DNA of 32,241 nt. Source: an uncultured Bacteroidales bacterium (GTDB lineage Bacteria > Bacteroidota > Bacteroidia > Bacteroidales > Paludibacteraceae). The notes under the pieces were generated by a model that made no database searches, was not told where the DNA came from, and saw only the letters and a program-made list of their open reading frames with translations. The DNA lies in NCBI GenBank assembly GCA_903929065.1, contig CAIYTJ010000713.1, positions 1-32,241 of the forward strand, read 5' to 3'. Numbering within the stretch: position 1 is the first letter of the stretch; every line of letters starts with the position of its first letter. Positions 16,796-26,532 of the stretch are shown here, piece by piece. A program made the position numbers and the translations under genes.

Positions 16796-17698
16796 TTATT
16801 GTCCGAAAGGTTTCTGAGTACTACAATTAATGTTTTCACCCGGCGAAACCTGAAAATAATTGCAAAAATACTGATAATACTGATACCGGTAGGCAGTTTT
16901 GTCAAGTTTGGCACCGTTGCATTCCACGCCGCCGTTTATCACATTCACCGTGGCTCCAAAACCGGGTACACGCCCTTTCAGCAAATCATTTTCAGTTGGT
17001 TTCCATTTGCCCGACATGATATCGTGGCATGATGGTTTAGGAAATTGAGGTGTCATCCAGAACCAAATGGCTGAAGCAAATGAAAGAACCGGATCTTTTG
17101 CCAGCCATTCGGGATGCTGCATCAGTGAATCTTTCGTTCCAAACCACGTTTCGCTGAATTGACCGTAATTGTAATTCCAGCTGAGTTGTTTTGGTCCGCG
17201 TCCCAAATAACTTTTACCTTCCACAGGCGGATAATTTTTCTTAGTCAAATCGGCATACTTGCTTTTGGTGCTGTCTTCCATTTCCTCCACAAAATAAAGT
17301 CCCCACTTAAAATAACCATCCGGAGCTTCCGCCCAACCACCGCTTGTTTCCTGGGCAATATTGGCCAAAAAAGCTGCCAATTCGCGTTTTTGCGTGGTTT
17401 TATCGCCGGTCAGAAAATTTGGAAAAACCCTTGCTGCTTTTACAAAAGCCTTAAAAGTATAGAAATCGCTCACTCTTGTTTTCGAAAAAACGCCGGTTTT
17501 ACCATATCGGTTGGGGAAAAGTTCGTTCCACTTCTTTTCATTCAGGTATTTAGTCAGAGAAGTTTTATTCAGGTGGTTAAGGCTTTTACACAGCGGTACT
17601 TTGACTGGCAAGACGGTTTGAGAGCAAATATTGATTGTCAGGAACAGCGTCAATATTGTCAGCAACTTTTTCATGAAGAAAATGGAGTTTTTCAACAT
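16796..17698 (-). CDS. Glycoside hydrolase family 19 chitinase-like, secreted
   Basis: This 300-residue protein has a hydrophobic signal sequence ending near ICSQ and a GH19 catalytic domain. The catalytic acid is E117 in AQETSGGW. The second acid is E139, exactly 22 residues later, the spacing found in plant GH19 chitinases. YLGRGPKQLSWNYNYG and VINGGVEC are further family signatures. It would cleave chitin or a related N-acetylglucosamine polymer outside the cytoplasm; some bacterial members act on peptidoglycan. The ATG at 17698 overlaps the dxs stop as TGATG, which suggests translational coupling. An ATG eight codons later (17674) would give an equally good signal peptide. No carbohydrate-binding module is present. 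Confidence 0.88.
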   Translation of the reverse strand: MLKNSIFFMKKLLTILTLFLTINICSQTVLPVKVPLCKSLNHLNKTSLTKYLNEKKWNELFPNRYGKTGVFSKTRVSDFYTFKAFVKAARVFPNFLTGDKTTQKRELAAFLANIAQETSGGWAEAPDGYFKWGLYFVEEMEDSTKSKYADLTKKNYPPVEGKSYLGRGPKQLSWNYNYGQFSETWFGTKDSLMQHPEWLAKDPVLSFASAIWFWMTPQFPKPSCHDIMSGKWKPTENDLLKGRVPGFGATVNVINGGVECNGAKLDKTAYRYQYYQYFCNYFQVSPGENINCSTQKPFGQ

Positions 17699-19635
17699 CA
17701 ATTTTGAACTAAAAGTTTAGCGGATTTGAGATTTTTAATGTTCTCCAGAATGCTTGCAGCAATTCCTTCGGCATCAAGTCCGAGCATGTGGTATAGTTCT
17801 TCAGGACTTCCGTGTTCCACAAAATTATCAGGTATTCCGAGGCGTTTTACCTGAATATTATAATTGTTGTCGGACATAAATTCAAGCATCGCACTACCAA
17901 ATCCACCCTGAATTACGCCATCTTCAATGGTAATAATTTGTCTGAATTTTTTGGCAATATCGTGAAGCATAACCTCGTCAAGTGGTTTCAGAAAGCGCAT
18001 ATCATAATGTGCAATGGAAATATTTTGTTCTTTTTCAATTTTTTCAATTGCTTTTTCGGCCGGTATAGCCATTGTTCCAATGGTCAAAACAGCAAAATCA
18101 TTTCCTTGTTTCAGGCATTCGCCTTTGCCAATTTCAAGCTCTTGCATGGGTTGACGCCAATCGACAATTGTTCCTTTTCCACGTGGATATCGAATCACAA
18201 ACGGACCTTTGTTTTCTAATTGGGCTGTAAACATCAGGTTGCGAAGTTCAATTTCATTGCGCGGTGCGGTAATAGTCATATTTGGAATGCAACGCATAAA
18301 TGCCAGATCAAATTGACCGTGATGCGTTGCACCATCTGCGCCTACAATACCGGCACGATCCAGACACAAAACCACATTCAGATTCTGCAGCGCTACATCA
18401 TGAATAACATTGTCATAAGCCCGCTGCATAAACGAAGAATAAATGTTGCAAAATGGAATCATTCCTTCCTTAGCCATTCCGGCTGAAAAAGTTACGGCAT
18501 GACCTTCGGCAATTCCGACATCAAAAACGCGGTTTGGTAATTCATTTTGCATAAAAACCATGGAGCAACCGGTCGGCATAGCCGGAGTCACACCAACGAT
18601 TTTTTTATTTTTCAAGGCAAGTTTTGTAAGCGTTTTCCCAAAAACATCCTGAAATAATGGTGGTTCCGGAATCTCGGATTTACAGGCTGAACGTTCTCCG
18701 GTTTCCACGTCAAATTTACCCGGTGCATGCCATTCAGTGGCCGATTTTTCAGCTGGCTCATAGCCTTTTCCTTTTTTGGTAATGATATGAAGCACTTTCG
18801 GACCGTTATATTTTTTGATTTCTGACATAATCCGAACCAATTCATCCACATCATGACCATCAATCGGTCCAAAATATCGGATATTTAATCCCTCAAAAAT
18901 GTTGTGTTGTTTTGTCAGCGCAGCTTTTACGGTGTTGTTAAGACTTATAATTCTGTCCCGGCCTTTTTCAGTGATTAACCCGATTCTTTTAAGCGCATTA
19001 TATGTTTTATACCGGATTTTATTGTAAGCACGCGACGTGGTAATGTCAACTAAATATTGAGTAAAACCGCCTTTTATCGGATCAATAGCCATTTGATTAT
19101 CATTTAATATAATCAGCAGGTTGTTTTTGTCCATCGACGTGTTATTCAATCCTTCAAAAGCCAACCCGCCTGTCATCGCGCCATCGCCAATTACTGCCAC
19201 CACTTGTCGTTTTGGTTCTTCTTTCAAAAGTGATGCCACCGACATTCCCAATCCTGCCGAAATGGAAGTTGAGGAATGTCCCACTCCGAAGGCATCATAT
19301 TCGCTTTCTTTTGGGTTAGGAAATCCGCAAATGCCTTTAAATTGTCTGTTGGTATGAAACTGATCACGACGGCCGGTAAGAATTTTGTGTCCATAAGCCT
19401 GATGACCTACATCCCAAACAATACGGTCGTATGGCGTGTTAAATACATAATGAAGTGCAACAGTAAGTTCAACCACACCTAAACTAGAGCCTAAATGCCC
19501 CGGATTTTTAGAAACTTCGTCAATAATAAATTGTCGGAGCTCATCGCAAACTTCGGGAAGTTCATTTCGTTTAACAGCCTTTAAATCAATAGGAGAGTTG
19601 ATATGATTGATATAGTGATAGTCCCTTTTTTCCAT
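17698..19635 (-). CDS. dxs: 1-deoxy-D-xylulose-5-phosphate synthase
   Basis: At 645 residues from the ATG at 19635, this is full-length DXS, the first enzyme of the MEP isoprenoid pathway. It joins pyruvate and glyceraldehyde 3-phosphate using thiamine diphosphate. Visible features include the N-terminal GHLG with H47, [15 protein letters not shown], the ThDP/Mg motif GDGAMTGG at 150-157 closing with N180, the transketolase domain with [15 protein letters not shown], and the C-terminal domain. The longest frame starts at a TTG at 19653, but the ATG gives the usual N-terminus. It supplies precursors for quinones, undecaprenyl phosphate and the carotenoid-type genes in the same window. It is the first gene of an operon with a GH19 gene and a two-TM peptide, and shares a divergent promoter region with the ilv leader. 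Confidence 0.96.
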   Translation of the reverse strand: MEKRDYHYINHINSPIDLKAVKRNELPEVCDELRQFIIDEVSKNPGHLGSSLGVVELTVALHYVFNTPYDRIVWDVGHQAYGHKILTGRRDQFHTNRQFKGICGFPNPKESEYDAFGVGHSSTSISAGLGMSVASLLKEEPKRQVVAVIGDGAMTGGLAFEGLNNTSMDKNNLLIILNDNQMAIDPIKGGFTQYLVDITTSRAYNKIRYKTYNALKRIGLITEKGRDRIISLNNTVKAALTKQHNIFEGLNIRYFGPIDGHDVDELVRIMSEIKKYNGPKVLHIITKKGKGYEPAEKSATEWHAPGKFDVETGERSACKSEIPEPPLFQDVFGKTLTKLALKNKKIVGVTPAMPTGCSMVFMQNELPNRVFDVGIAEGHAVTFSAGMAKEGMIPFCNIYSSFMQRAYDNVIHDVALQNLNVVLCLDRAGIVGADGATHHGQFDLAFMRCIPNMTITAPRNEIELRNLMFTAQLENKGPFVIRYPRGKGTIVDWRQPMQELEIGKGECLKQGNDFAVLTIGTMAIPAEKAIEKIEKEQNISIAHYDMRFLKPLDEVMLHDIAKKFRQIITIEDGVIQGGFGSAMLEFMSDNNYNIQVKRLGIPDNFVEHGSPEELYHMLGLDAEGIAASILENIKNLKSAKLLVQN

Positions 19636-19666
19636 GATATTTTCAAAATTCAATACAAAAATAATA

Positions 19667-19695
19667 CAAATTTACGGTCATTATTGTATTTGCAA
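19667..19695 (-). promoter_or_regulatory. Promoter of dxs
   Basis: On the minus strand TTG at 19695-19693 is followed after 18 bases by TAAATTTG at 19674-19667, a match to the Bacteroidota promoter. It lies 31 bases before the dxs ATG, so the 5' untranslated leader would be short. It is divergent from the ilv promoter about 145 bases away. Confidence 0.6.
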
Positions 19696-19840
19696 CTTAT
19701 ATCTTCGTTTCATTTATGTTTTTTATATAACATTATCGGACGGAAATTGCTCATTTTGTATTGAATTATGATTTATTCTAAAAAAACAAGCCATATTTCT
19801 TACAAATTGAACAATAATAACATTTTTTTCTTTTAAACTA

Positions 19841-19871
19841 TTTGAAATTTCAATTAGTTGGCTTATCTTTG
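19841..19871 (+). promoter_or_regulatory. Promoter of the ilv leader and operon
   Basis: TTTG at 19841-19844 and TATCTTTG at 19864-19871 are separated by 19 bases, a full match to the Bacteroidota promoter (TTTG, about 19-20 bases, TAnnTTTG). The leader-peptide ATG is 20 bases after the -7 box. The short distance to the leader is as expected for an attenuator transcript. Confidence 0.75.
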
Positions 19872-19890
19872 CAGCCGAAATACAAACAAA

Positions 19891-19956
19891 ATGAATTCTC
19901 TAAGCTTTAATTCAATTCTATTCCTCGTCGTGCTTTTGGTCCAAAATCAGAAGTGA
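19891..19956 (+). CDS. Branched-chain amino acid leader peptide of the ilv operon
   Basis: This reading frame of 21 codons lies between a good promoter and an intrinsic terminator, upstream of ilvD. The peptide is MNSLSFNSILFLVVLLVQNQK: five Leu, three Val and one Ile in 21 residues, with eight of nine residues in the run ILFLVVLLV being branched-chain. This is the composition of a classical attenuation leader. A ribosome stalling on these codons when charged Ile, Val or Leu tRNA is scarce would change folding of the RNA just downstream. The stop codon overlaps the proposed antiterminator strand (19953-19958). The peptide itself probably has no function once made. Placement, composition and the following terminator agree. 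Confidence 0.85.
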   Translation: MNSLSFNSILFLVVLLVQNQK

Positions 19957-20006
19957 GATGGTTGCGTTGTATTAAATGCATTGAACATACAAAAAACCTT
20001 TCTCAC
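19953..20006 (+). promoter_or_regulatory. Proposed antiterminator pairing of the ilv attenuator
   Basis: GTGAGA at 19953-19958, overlapping the leader stop codon, is complementary to TCTCAC at 20001-20006. The latter covers the inner end of the upstream terminator arm and the start of its loop. Between them TGCGTT (19963-19968) can pair with AATGCA (19975-19980, one G-U pair), bringing the two strands close. Pairing of 19953-19958 with 20001-20006 would prevent the terminator. A ribosome reaching the stop codon would cover 19953-19958 and allow termination. The six-base pairing is short, so the exact alternative fold is uncertain. Confidence 0.55.
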
Positions 20007-20027
20007 CATAACGGAGAAAGGTTTTTT
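19991..20027 (+). terminator. Attenuator terminator of the ilv operon
   Basis: A perfect 14-base-pair stem is formed by 19991-20004 (AAAAAACCTTTCTC) and 20014-20027 (GAGAAAGGTTTTTT), with a nine-base loop. The 3' arm ends in six T. It lies between the leader peptide and ilvD, 34 bases before the ilvD start, where a terminator only makes sense as a regulated attenuator. Confidence 0.88.
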
Positions 20028-20061
20028 AATTTAAACAAGGTGAAGTAATAAAATAAAAAAT

Positions 20062-21894
20062 ATGAAACGGGAATTACGCAGCATTACAAGTACTGGTGGC
20101 CGTAGAATGGCCGGAGCTCGATCGCTTTGGCGTGCCAATGGAATGACCGACCAGCAAATGGGAAAGCCCATTATCGCCATTGTAAATTCGTTTACACAAT
20201 TTGTACCCGGCCATGCACATTTGCATCTGATAGGTCAGAAAGTAAAAGCAGAAATAGAAAAACTCGGTTGTTTTGCAGCTGAATTTAACACCATTGCCAT
20301 TGACGATGGAATTGCCATGGGGCATGATGGGATGTTATATTCCCTGCCATCCCGCGATTTAATTGCGGATAGTGTGGAATTCATGGTGAACGCTCACAAA
20401 GCTGATGCCATGGTGTGTATCAGCAATTGCGATAAAATTACACCGGGAATGCTTATTGCATCCATGCGGTTAAATATCCCGACCATTTTCGTTTCAGGTG
20501 GACCGATGGAGGCCGGCGAACTGGACGGAAAACATTTGGATTTAGTGGATGCCATGGTTCAATCGGCCGATGAAAGCGTTTCCGATGATCAGGTAAAAAG
20601 GATTGAGAATGCCGCATGTCCGACCTGTGGTTCTTGTTCGGGAATGTTTACCGCCAATTCGATGAATTGTCTGAATGAAGCAATCGGTCTGGCTTTGCCC
20701 GGTAACGGAACCATAGTTGCCACACATGCCAATCGTACTCAACTTTTTGTTGATGCAGCCAAACTGATTGTCGAGAATGCCAATAAATATTATTTCGAAG
20801 GTGATGACTCTGTGTTGCCACGTTCAATCGCCACTCGCGAAGCTTTTATGAACGCCATGACATTGGATATTGCCATGGGCGGTTCGACCAATACAGTTCT
20901 TCATATTCTGGCAATTGCTCACGAAGCTGAAGTTGAATTCACCATGGATGATATTGATGCGCTTTCACGCAAAACACCTTGTTTGTGTAAGGTGGCACCG
21001 AATTCACAGAAATATCATATTGAAGATGTAAACCGTGCCGGTGGAATTTTGGGTATTTTAGCTGAACTCAGCAAAGGCGGACTTCTGGATAAATCAGTTA
21101 AACGGGCTGATGGCCTGACATTGGGAGAAGCCATTGAGAAATTTGATATTACAAGTCCGTTTGTTATTCCGGTGGCCATTGAAAAATATAAAAGTGCACC
21201 AGCTCATATATTCAATCTGGTAATGGGTTCGCAACATACTCAATATCCTGAATTGGACGGCGACCGAATCAACGGCTGTATCCGTGATATAGAGCATGCT
21301 TACACCAAGGATGGTGGACTTGGAATTTTAAAAGGAAACATTGCACAGGATGGTTGTGTTATTAAAACCGCAGGTGTTGATGAAAGTATATGGAAATTTA
21401 CCGGACCGGCTAAGGTTTTCACTTCTCAGGATACTGCTTGCGAAGGAATTTTACGGGGCGATGTGGTTTCGGGTGATGTGGTGGTTATCACGCATGAAGG
21501 ACCAAAAGGCGGTCCCGGTATGCAGGAAATGCTTTATCCGACGTCGTATATCAAATCAAAACATCTTGGTGCAGCATGTGCATTAATTACCGATGGACGT
21601 TTTTCGGGTGGAACTTCCGGTTTGTCAATCGGTCACGTTTCACCGGAAGCTGCTGCAGGTGGAAATATCGGACTAATTCACGATGGTGATATTATTGAAA
21701 TTGATATTCCAAGTCGTTCAATAAATGTGAAAGTAAGCGATGCCGAATTGCAGATTCGTCGCGAAGCAGAATTGGCTCGTGGAAAGGACGCATTTAAACC
21801 AAAAGACAGAAATCGTATCGTTTCACAGGCCTTGCGTGCTTATGCGAGCATGGTAAGTTCGGCCGATAAAGGTGCTGTGAGAATGGTAGATTGA
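20062..21894 (+). CDS. ilvD: Dihydroxy-acid dehydratase
   Basis: This 610-residue protein aligns by eye along its whole length with E. coli IlvD. The iron-sulfur and active-site cysteines are present: C119 and C123 in [12 protein letters not shown], and C186, C189 and C192 in [19 protein letters not shown]. Conserved blocks [38 protein letters not shown] and [20 protein letters not shown] follow. It dehydrates 2,3-dihydroxy-isovalerate and -methylvalerate to the 2-keto acids, the third common step to valine and isoleucine. The ATG at 20062 follows an A-rich stretch. It is the first enzyme gene after the attenuator, with ilvB 77 bases further on. The cluster makes the enzyme oxygen-sensitive in many species. 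Confidence 0.97.
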   Translation: MKRELRSITSTGGRRMAGARSLWRANGMTDQQMGKPIIAIVNSFTQFVPGHAHLHLIGQKVKAEIEKLGCFAAEFNTIAIDDGIAMGHDGMLYSLPSRDLIADSVEFMVNAHKADAMVCISNCDKITPGMLIASMRLNIPTIFVSGGPMEAGELDGKHLDLVDAMVQSADESVSDDQVKRIENAACPTCGSCSGMFTANSMNCLNEAIGLALPGNGTIVATHANRTQLFVDAAKLIVENANKYYFEGDDSVLPRSIATREAFMNAMTLDIAMGGSTNTVLHILAIAHEAEVEFTMDDIDALSRKTPCLCKVAPNSQKYHIEDVNRAGGILGILAELSKGGLLDKSVKRADGLTLGEAIEKFDITSPFVIPVAIEKYKSAPAHIFNLVMGSQHTQYPELDGDRINGCIRDIEHAYTKDGGLGILKGNIAQDGCVIKTAGVDESIWKFTGPAKVFTSQDTACEGILRGDVVSGDVVVITHEGPKGGPGMQEMLYPTSYIKSKHLGAACALITDGRFSGGTSGLSIGHVSPEAAAGGNIGLIHDGDIIEIDIPSRSINVKVSDAELQIRREAELARGKDAFKPKDRNRIVSQALRAYASMVSSADKGAVRMVD

Positions 21895-21971
21895 TATTTG
21901 TAAATTCAGGAAAATAAAATTTAGATAACTCAGAAATTTAGTTGAAAAACTGCAAAGATTGAGGAAAATAT

Positions 21972-23672
21972 ATGGAAACAAAAACTAAAATAACAGGAGC
22001 TCATGCATTTATGCAGGCTTTGGTGGCGGAAGGAGTTGATACTATTTTCGGTTATCCGGGCGGTGCAATTATGCCCGTTTTCGATGCATTATACGATTAC
22101 GACAAACATTTAAATCATATTCTAACCCGTCACGAACAAGGTGCAACACATGCAGCACAAGGTTATGCGCGTGTTTCGGGAAAAGTAGGCGTTTGTCTGG
22201 TGACTTCCGGTCCGGCAGCAACCAATGCCATTACCGGTGTTGCGGATGCAATGCTTGATAGCACTCCGTTGGTTGTTATTACCGGACAAGTTGGCGCTGC
22301 GTTGTTGGGAACGGATGCTTTTCAGGAAATTGATGTGGTTGGTATTACTCAACCAATTACCAAATGGGCGTACCAGATTCGTCGTTCGGAAGATATAGCC
22401 TGGGCTGTTGCCCGCGCATTTTATATTGCACGCAGCGGCCGTCCAGGTCCTGTGGTGCTTGATTTTGCCAAAAATGCACAAATTCAGGAAGTCGACTTCG
22501 ACTACAAACCTTGTACTTTTATCCGCAGCTATTTACCTGTTCCGGAAGTTCAACCGAATCAGATTGAAGCGGCTGCTGCATTAATCAATCAGGCAAAAAA
22601 ACCGTTTGCGTTAGTTGGACAAGGCGTTATTTTGTCCAATGCTGAAAACGAATTGAAAGCATTTTTGGAAAAAGCCGATATTCCTGCTGCCTGGACATTG
22701 CTTGGTGCATCAGCTATGTCGTCGGATTTTCCGTTGAATAAAGGATTTCTGGGAATGCACGGAAACGTAGGACCCAATATGAAAACCAACGAATGTGATG
22801 TGCTTATTGCCATCGGAATGCGTTTTGACGACCGCGTTACCGGTGACTTGAAAACTTATGCCAAACAAGCCAAAATCATTCATTTGGATATAGATATTGC
22901 CGAAATAGGTAAAAATGTAATTCCAGATGCGCCGGTATTGGGTTCGGCAAAGGATACATTACCAGCTTTAACTGCAAAACTTAATCCGGCAAAACATACT
23001 GAATGGATTGCATCTTTTGCGGAATATGAAAAACTGGAATTGGAAAAAGTTATCCAACGCGAAGTTTATCCGGAATCGGGTGAAATAACGATGGGCGAAG
23101 TAATTCGCAGAGTATCGGATGCAACGTTTGACAATGCAGTGATTGTAACTGATGTTGGACAGAACCAAATGCTGGCTGCACGTTATTCAAAATATTCACA
23201 AACACGAAGTCTGGTTACTTCGGGCGGCTTGGGAACGATGGGATTCGGGCTTCCGGCTGCTATGGGCGCTAAAATGGGTGCTCCGGAACGTACTGTTTGT
23301 ACATTCTGCGGCGATGGCGGTTTCCAAATGACTATTCAGGAACTGGGAACCATTATGCAGGAGCAAATTGGTGTAAAAATGATAATTCTCAACAATCATT
23401 ACCTCGGAATGGTACGCCAGTGGCAGGAAATGTTCTTTGACGAACGGTATTCATTCACCAATATGCAAAATCCCGATTTCGTGGCAATTGCCAAAGCCTA
23501 TCGCATTGATGGAAGTGAGGTCCATAAACGAGAAGAACTTGATGCAGCTATTGCGGATATGTTGAAAGACGACAAACCGTATTTGCTGGTTGTAAATGTA
23601 GAGAAAAAAGGGATGGTTTTCCCAATGGTTCCTGCCGGTGCATGTGTTACAAACATTTTATTAGGAGATTAA
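21972..23672 (+). CDS. ilvB: Acetolactate synthase, large (catalytic) subunit
   Basis: This 566-residue ThDP enzyme has the catalytic glutamate E55 in RHEQGATHAAQGYAR. Next come the FAD/central-domain sequences, including the block RFDDRVTGDL. The ThDP-Mg motif opens with GDGG around D448 and closes at N474-N475. It condenses two pyruvates to acetolactate, or pyruvate with 2-ketobutyrate to acetohydroxybutyrate, the first common step of branched-chain amino acid synthesis. The length suits an anabolic AHAS. The regulatory subunit gene follows after three bases, which fits a stoichiometric complex. I use ilvB for the large subunit; an ilvI or ilvG label would be equally conventional. Confidence 0.95.
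   Translation: METKTKITGAHAFMQALVAEGVDTIFGYPGGAIMPVFDALYDYDKHLNHILTRHEQGATHAAQGYARVSGKVGVCLVTSGPAATNAITGVADAMLDSTPLVVITGQVGAALLGTDAFQEIDVVGITQPITKWAYQIRRSEDIAWAVARAFYIARSGRPGPVVLDFAKNAQIQEVDFDYKPCTFIRSYLPVPEVQPNQIEAAAALINQAKKPFALVGQGVILSNAENELKAFLEKADIPAAWTLLGASAMSSDFPLNKGFLGMHGNVGPNMKTNECDVLIAIGMRFDDRVTGDLKTYAKQAKIIHLDIDIAEIGKNVIPDAPVLGSAKDTLPALTAKLNPAKHTEWIASFAEYEKLELEKVIQREVYPESGEITMGEVIRRVSDATFDNAVIVTDVGQNQMLAARYSKYSQTRSLVTSGGLGTMGFGLPAAMGAKMGAPERTVCTFCGDGGFQMTIQELGTIMQEQIGVKMIILNNHYLGMVRQWQEMFFDERYSFTNMQNPDFVAIAKAYRIDGSEVHKREELDAAIADMLKDDKPYLLVVNVEKKGMVFPMVPAGACVTNILLGD
23663..23667 (+). promoter_or_regulatory. Shine-Dalgarno sequence of ilvN
   Basis: AGGAG inside the last codons of ilvB lies eight bases before the ilvN ATG. 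Most genes in the window lack such a sequence, so this one may help re-initiation and keep the subunits in balance. Confidence 0.5.
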
Positions 23673-23675
23673 ATT

Positions 23676-24224
23676 ATGGAAAATACATTATACACGATAA
23701 CGGTTTTTTCAGAAAATACGGTCGGTTTGCTTGGTCAGATAACGATTATTTTTACTCGTCGTAATTTGAATATCGAAACACTTTCGGTTTCGCCGTCAGC
23801 TATAAAAGGCATTCATAAGTTTACCATCACGTTACTTTCTACTGAAGAAGTGGTTTCGAAAATGGTAAAACAGATTGACAAACGCGTCGATATTCTGAAA
23901 GCCTATTACAACACGGATGAAGATTTGGTCTTTCAGGAAATTGCCTTGTATAAAGTGGCAACCGATAAGCTTTTCGAGAAAGGTTCGGTAGAAGAATTAA
24001 TCCGCAAATACCATGTTCGTGTGTTGGAAATGAATGCCGACTATGTGGTTTTTCAAAAAGCCGGGCATTATGAAGAAACGCAGCAAATGTTCGAAGAACT
24101 GAAGGAAACCGTTGGTGTTTTGCAGTTTATCCGTTCGGGACGTGTGGCAATTACCCGTTCGAAAGTAGAGCGATTGAGCGACATGCTTGAATCGATTCAG
24201 GAAAAATTCGAAAAAAATCAGTAA
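23676..24224 (+). CDS. ilvN: Acetolactate synthase, small (regulatory) subunit
   Basis: This 182-residue protein has an N-terminal ACT domain at residues 5-78. ENTVGLLGQITIIFTRRNLNIETLSVSPS covers the valine-binding glycine region, written here as two blocks: ENTVGLLGQI and FTRRNLNIETLSV. The C-terminal domain, about residues 85-165, activates the catalytic subunit. It gives AHAS its full activity and valine feedback control. Length is close to that of IlvH-type subunits. The ATG at 23676 follows ilvB by three bases and has a rare Shine-Dalgarno match. The thioesterase gene follows after 29 bases. Confidence 0.93.
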   Translation: MENTLYTITVFSENTVGLLGQITIIFTRRNLNIETLSVSPSAIKGIHKFTITLLSTEEVVSKMVKQIDKRVDILKAYYNTDEDLVFQEIALYKVATDKLFEKGSVEELIRKYHVRVLEMNADYVVFQKAGHYEETQQMFEELKETVGVLQFIRSGRVAITRSKVERLSDMLESIQEKFEKNQ

Positions 24225-24253
24225 TTTTGCAGCCTGAAAAAATACTGAACTAC

Positions 24254-24976
24254 ATGTCATACAAAAAGTCTTATCCTTTCCGGATTCAACCGCAAGATGT
24301 TGATTTCCAATTTAAGGTAACCATGGCAGCGTTGGGGAATATTCTCCTGACAACCGCCGGTTTTAATGCTGATGAGAACGGTTTTGGTATCCGGAGGTTG
24401 AATGAAATTGATTGCACGTGGGTGTTGACTCGGTTTGCGGTGGAAATGAAACGTTTCCCGGAGCAATACGAAGATATTTCGGTGGAAACATGGATTGAGG
24501 AGGTGGGACGTGCCAGCACGACCCGTAATTTTTGCATCCGTGATTCGAAAAATGAAATTATCGGAAATGCCTGTTCCGTTTGGGTGATGCTCGATATGAA
24601 AGCCCGACGGGCAAAGGATTTGCTGACGTTGGATGGCATTCATCAGTTTGCTTCGGGCGAAGCCGGATTAATTGAAAAACCAATGAAACTCGACACGGTT
24701 GATGGCGAAGATTATGACGGATTCAAAGTAAAATACAGCGATATCGACATTAACGGACACGTCAACACAATCAGTTATATTGAATGGATCAGCGATTGTT
24801 TTTCGCTGGACTGTTACCGGAAATGTGGAGTAAAACGCTTTGAGTTCAATTTTATGAATGAAATGCTTTACGATGATTTTGTTGAAATCGTAGGGAAACA
24901 ACACCGGCCGGGTGATTTTCGTTTCGAAATCATGAAAGAAGATAAAACAGCTTGCCGTGCAAGAGTAGTTTTTTGA
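24254..24976 (+). CDS. Acyl-ACP thioesterase (FatA/FatB family)
   Basis: This 240-residue protein is a double hot-dog acyl-ACP thioesterase. The N-terminal hot-dog domain holds VETWIEEVGRASTTRNF. The second begins near residue 150 with VKYSDIDINGHVNT, which contains the Asn-x-His catalytic pattern shared with plant FatA/FatB, followed by YIEW. It would release free fatty acid from acyl-ACP in the cytoplasm. It lies between ilvN and ilvC on the same strand. I recall a similar placement in Bacteroides, but have not checked it. The start is the ATG at 24254; a TTG at 24227 lies within a TAnnTTTG match (24222-24229) and is rejected. A link to branched-chain acyl chains is suggested only by its position. 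Confidence 0.88.
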   Translation: MSYKKSYPFRIQPQDVDFQFKVTMAALGNILLTTAGFNADENGFGIRRLNEIDCTWVLTRFAVEMKRFPEQYEDISVETWIEEVGRASTTRNFCIRDSKNEIIGNACSVWVMLDMKARRAKDLLTLDGIHQFASGEAGLIEKPMKLDTVDGEDYDGFKVKYSDIDINGHVNTISYIEWISDCFSLDCYRKCGVKRFEFNFMNEMLYDDFVEIVGKQHRPGDFRFEIMKEDKTACRARVVF

Positions 24977-25051
24977 AAGAAAATAAATAGAATATCAAAT
25001 AAATTAATTCTCAGCAAACTAAAAGTGAGGTTGAGTTTAAAATCAAAGAAA

Positions 25052-26530
25052 ATGGCAAATTATTTCAGTTCACTTCCACATCGCCTGAAAGTTCAGGAGC
25101 TTGGAAAATGTGATTTTATGCAAAGCAGCGAATTCGCTGATGGAGTTAAGAAACTTGTTGGAAAGAAAATCGTGATTATCGGTTGCGGTGCGCAGGGATT
25201 GGCACAAGGCCAGAATATGCGCGACAGCGGCCTTGATGTGTCTTACGCGTTGCGTCAGGAAGCGATTGACAACAAACGTGCTTCGTATGTAAATGCTACC
25301 GAAAACGGTTTCAAGGTGGGTACTTTCGAAGAATTGGTTCCGACTGCTGACCTGGTGTCGAACCTTGCTCCGGACAAACAACACACTTCGGTGGTTAATG
25401 CAGTGGTTCCGTTTATGAAAAAAGGCGCTTGTCTTTCATATTCACACGGCTTCAATATTGTGGAAGAAGGAACTCAAATCCGCAAGGACATTACCGTGGT
25501 GATGATTGCTCCAAAATCGCCTGCCTCGGAAGTTCGTGCAGAGTATCTTCGCGGTTTCGGCGTTCCAACGTTGATTGCCGTTCACTCGGACAACAATCCT
25601 AACGGCGACGGACTGGAAATAGCCAAAGCCTATTGCGTGGGTACAGGTGGTCACAAGGCCGGTGTGTTGCTTTCGTCGTTCGTTGCCGAAGTAAAATCGG
25701 ATTTGATGGGCGAGCAAACCATTCTTTGCGGATTGTTGCAGACGGGTTCTATTCTTTCATTCAACAAAATGGTTGAAAAAGGAATTGACGCCGGATATGC
25801 TTCCAAACTGGTTCAATACGGTTGGGAAACGATTACCGAAGCGTTGAAAATCGGTGGTATCACCAACATGATGGACCGGTTGTCGAATCCCGCTAAGATT
25901 GAAGCATTCAAACTGGCAGCCGAATTGAAAGATATTATGCGTCCGTTGTTTATCAAACACATGGACGATATTTTGTCGGCTGAATTCTCGAAAACCATGA
26001 TGGAAGACTGGGCTGCCGGCGATAAAAACCTGTTGGCATGGCGTGCTGAAACCGGTGAAACTGCTTTCGAAAAAACTCCTGCCGGAAATGTTGAAATTTC
26101 CGAACAGGAATATTTCGATAATGCCGTGTTGATGGTTGCTTTCGTGAAATCGGGTGTGGAACTGGCTTACGAAACCATGACTTGCTCGGGCATTAAAAAC
26201 GAATCGGCTTACTACGAATCGTTGCACGAAACGCCGCTTATTGCCAATACCATTGCGCGCAAAAAATTATTTGAAATGAACCGGGTAATTTCCGATACCG
26301 CCGAATACGGTTGCTACCTGTTCGACCATGCTTGCAAACCGCTGTTGGCTGACTTTATGAAGAAAATCGATACTAATGTAATCGGTAAAAACTTCAATGC
26401 AGGCAAAGATGGCCACGTGGATAACTTCGAACTGGTAAAAGTAAACGCCGCTATCCGCAATCATTCCATCGAAATTTGTGGTGCCGAATTGCGTGCTGCC
26501 ATGACGGCAATGAAAAAGGTAGTAGAATAA
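25052..26530 (+). CDS. ilvC: Ketol-acid reductoisomerase, class II
   Basis: This 492-residue protein is the long class II form, close to the 491 of E. coli IlvC. The Rossmann motif [12 protein letters not shown] starts at residue 44. The cofactor-discriminating loop keeps R68, A71, R76 and S78, as in E. coli, which predicts NADPH preference. Two helical KARI knotted domains follow, with conserved acidic Mg ligands. It isomerises and reduces acetolactate and acetohydroxybutyrate, the second step of the pathway. The ATG at 25052 gives the normal N-terminus [11 protein letters not shown]; an upstream GTG at 25025 would add nine atypical residues. It closes the ilv operon, 75 bases after the thioesterase, with a terminator at 26584. 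Confidence 0.96.
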   Translation: MANYFSSLPHRLKVQELGKCDFMQSSEFADGVKKLVGKKIVIIGCGAQGLAQGQNMRDSGLDVSYALRQEAIDNKRASYVNATENGFKVGTFEELVPTADLVSNLAPDKQHTSVVNAVVPFMKKGACLSYSHGFNIVEEGTQIRKDITVVMIAPKSPASEVRAEYLRGFGVPTLIAVHSDNNPNGDGLEIAKAYCVGTGGHKAGVLLSSFVAEVKSDLMGEQTILCGLLQTGSILSFNKMVEKGIDAGYASKLVQYGWETITEALKIGGITNMMDRLSNPAKIEAFKLAAELKDIMRPLFIKHMDDILSAEFSKTMMEDWAAGDKNLLAWRAETGETAFEKTPAGNVEISEQEYFDNAVLMVAFVKSGVELAYETMTCSGIKNESAYYESLHETPLIANTIARKKLFEMNRVISDTAEYGCYLFDHACKPLLADFMKKIDTNVIGKNFNAGKDGHVDNFELVKVNAAIRNHSIEICGAELRAAMTAMKKVVE

Positions 26531-26532
26531 TA

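Noticed and set aside
17159-17707. 182-codon plus-strand open frame antisense to the chitinase
   Set aside because: Shadow of the GH19 gene, whose catalytic residues and spacing are exact.
25757-26227. 156-codon minus-strand open frame antisense to ilvC
   Set aside because: Opposite a well-conserved class II KARI; biased His/Phe/Ser composition typical of shadow frames.
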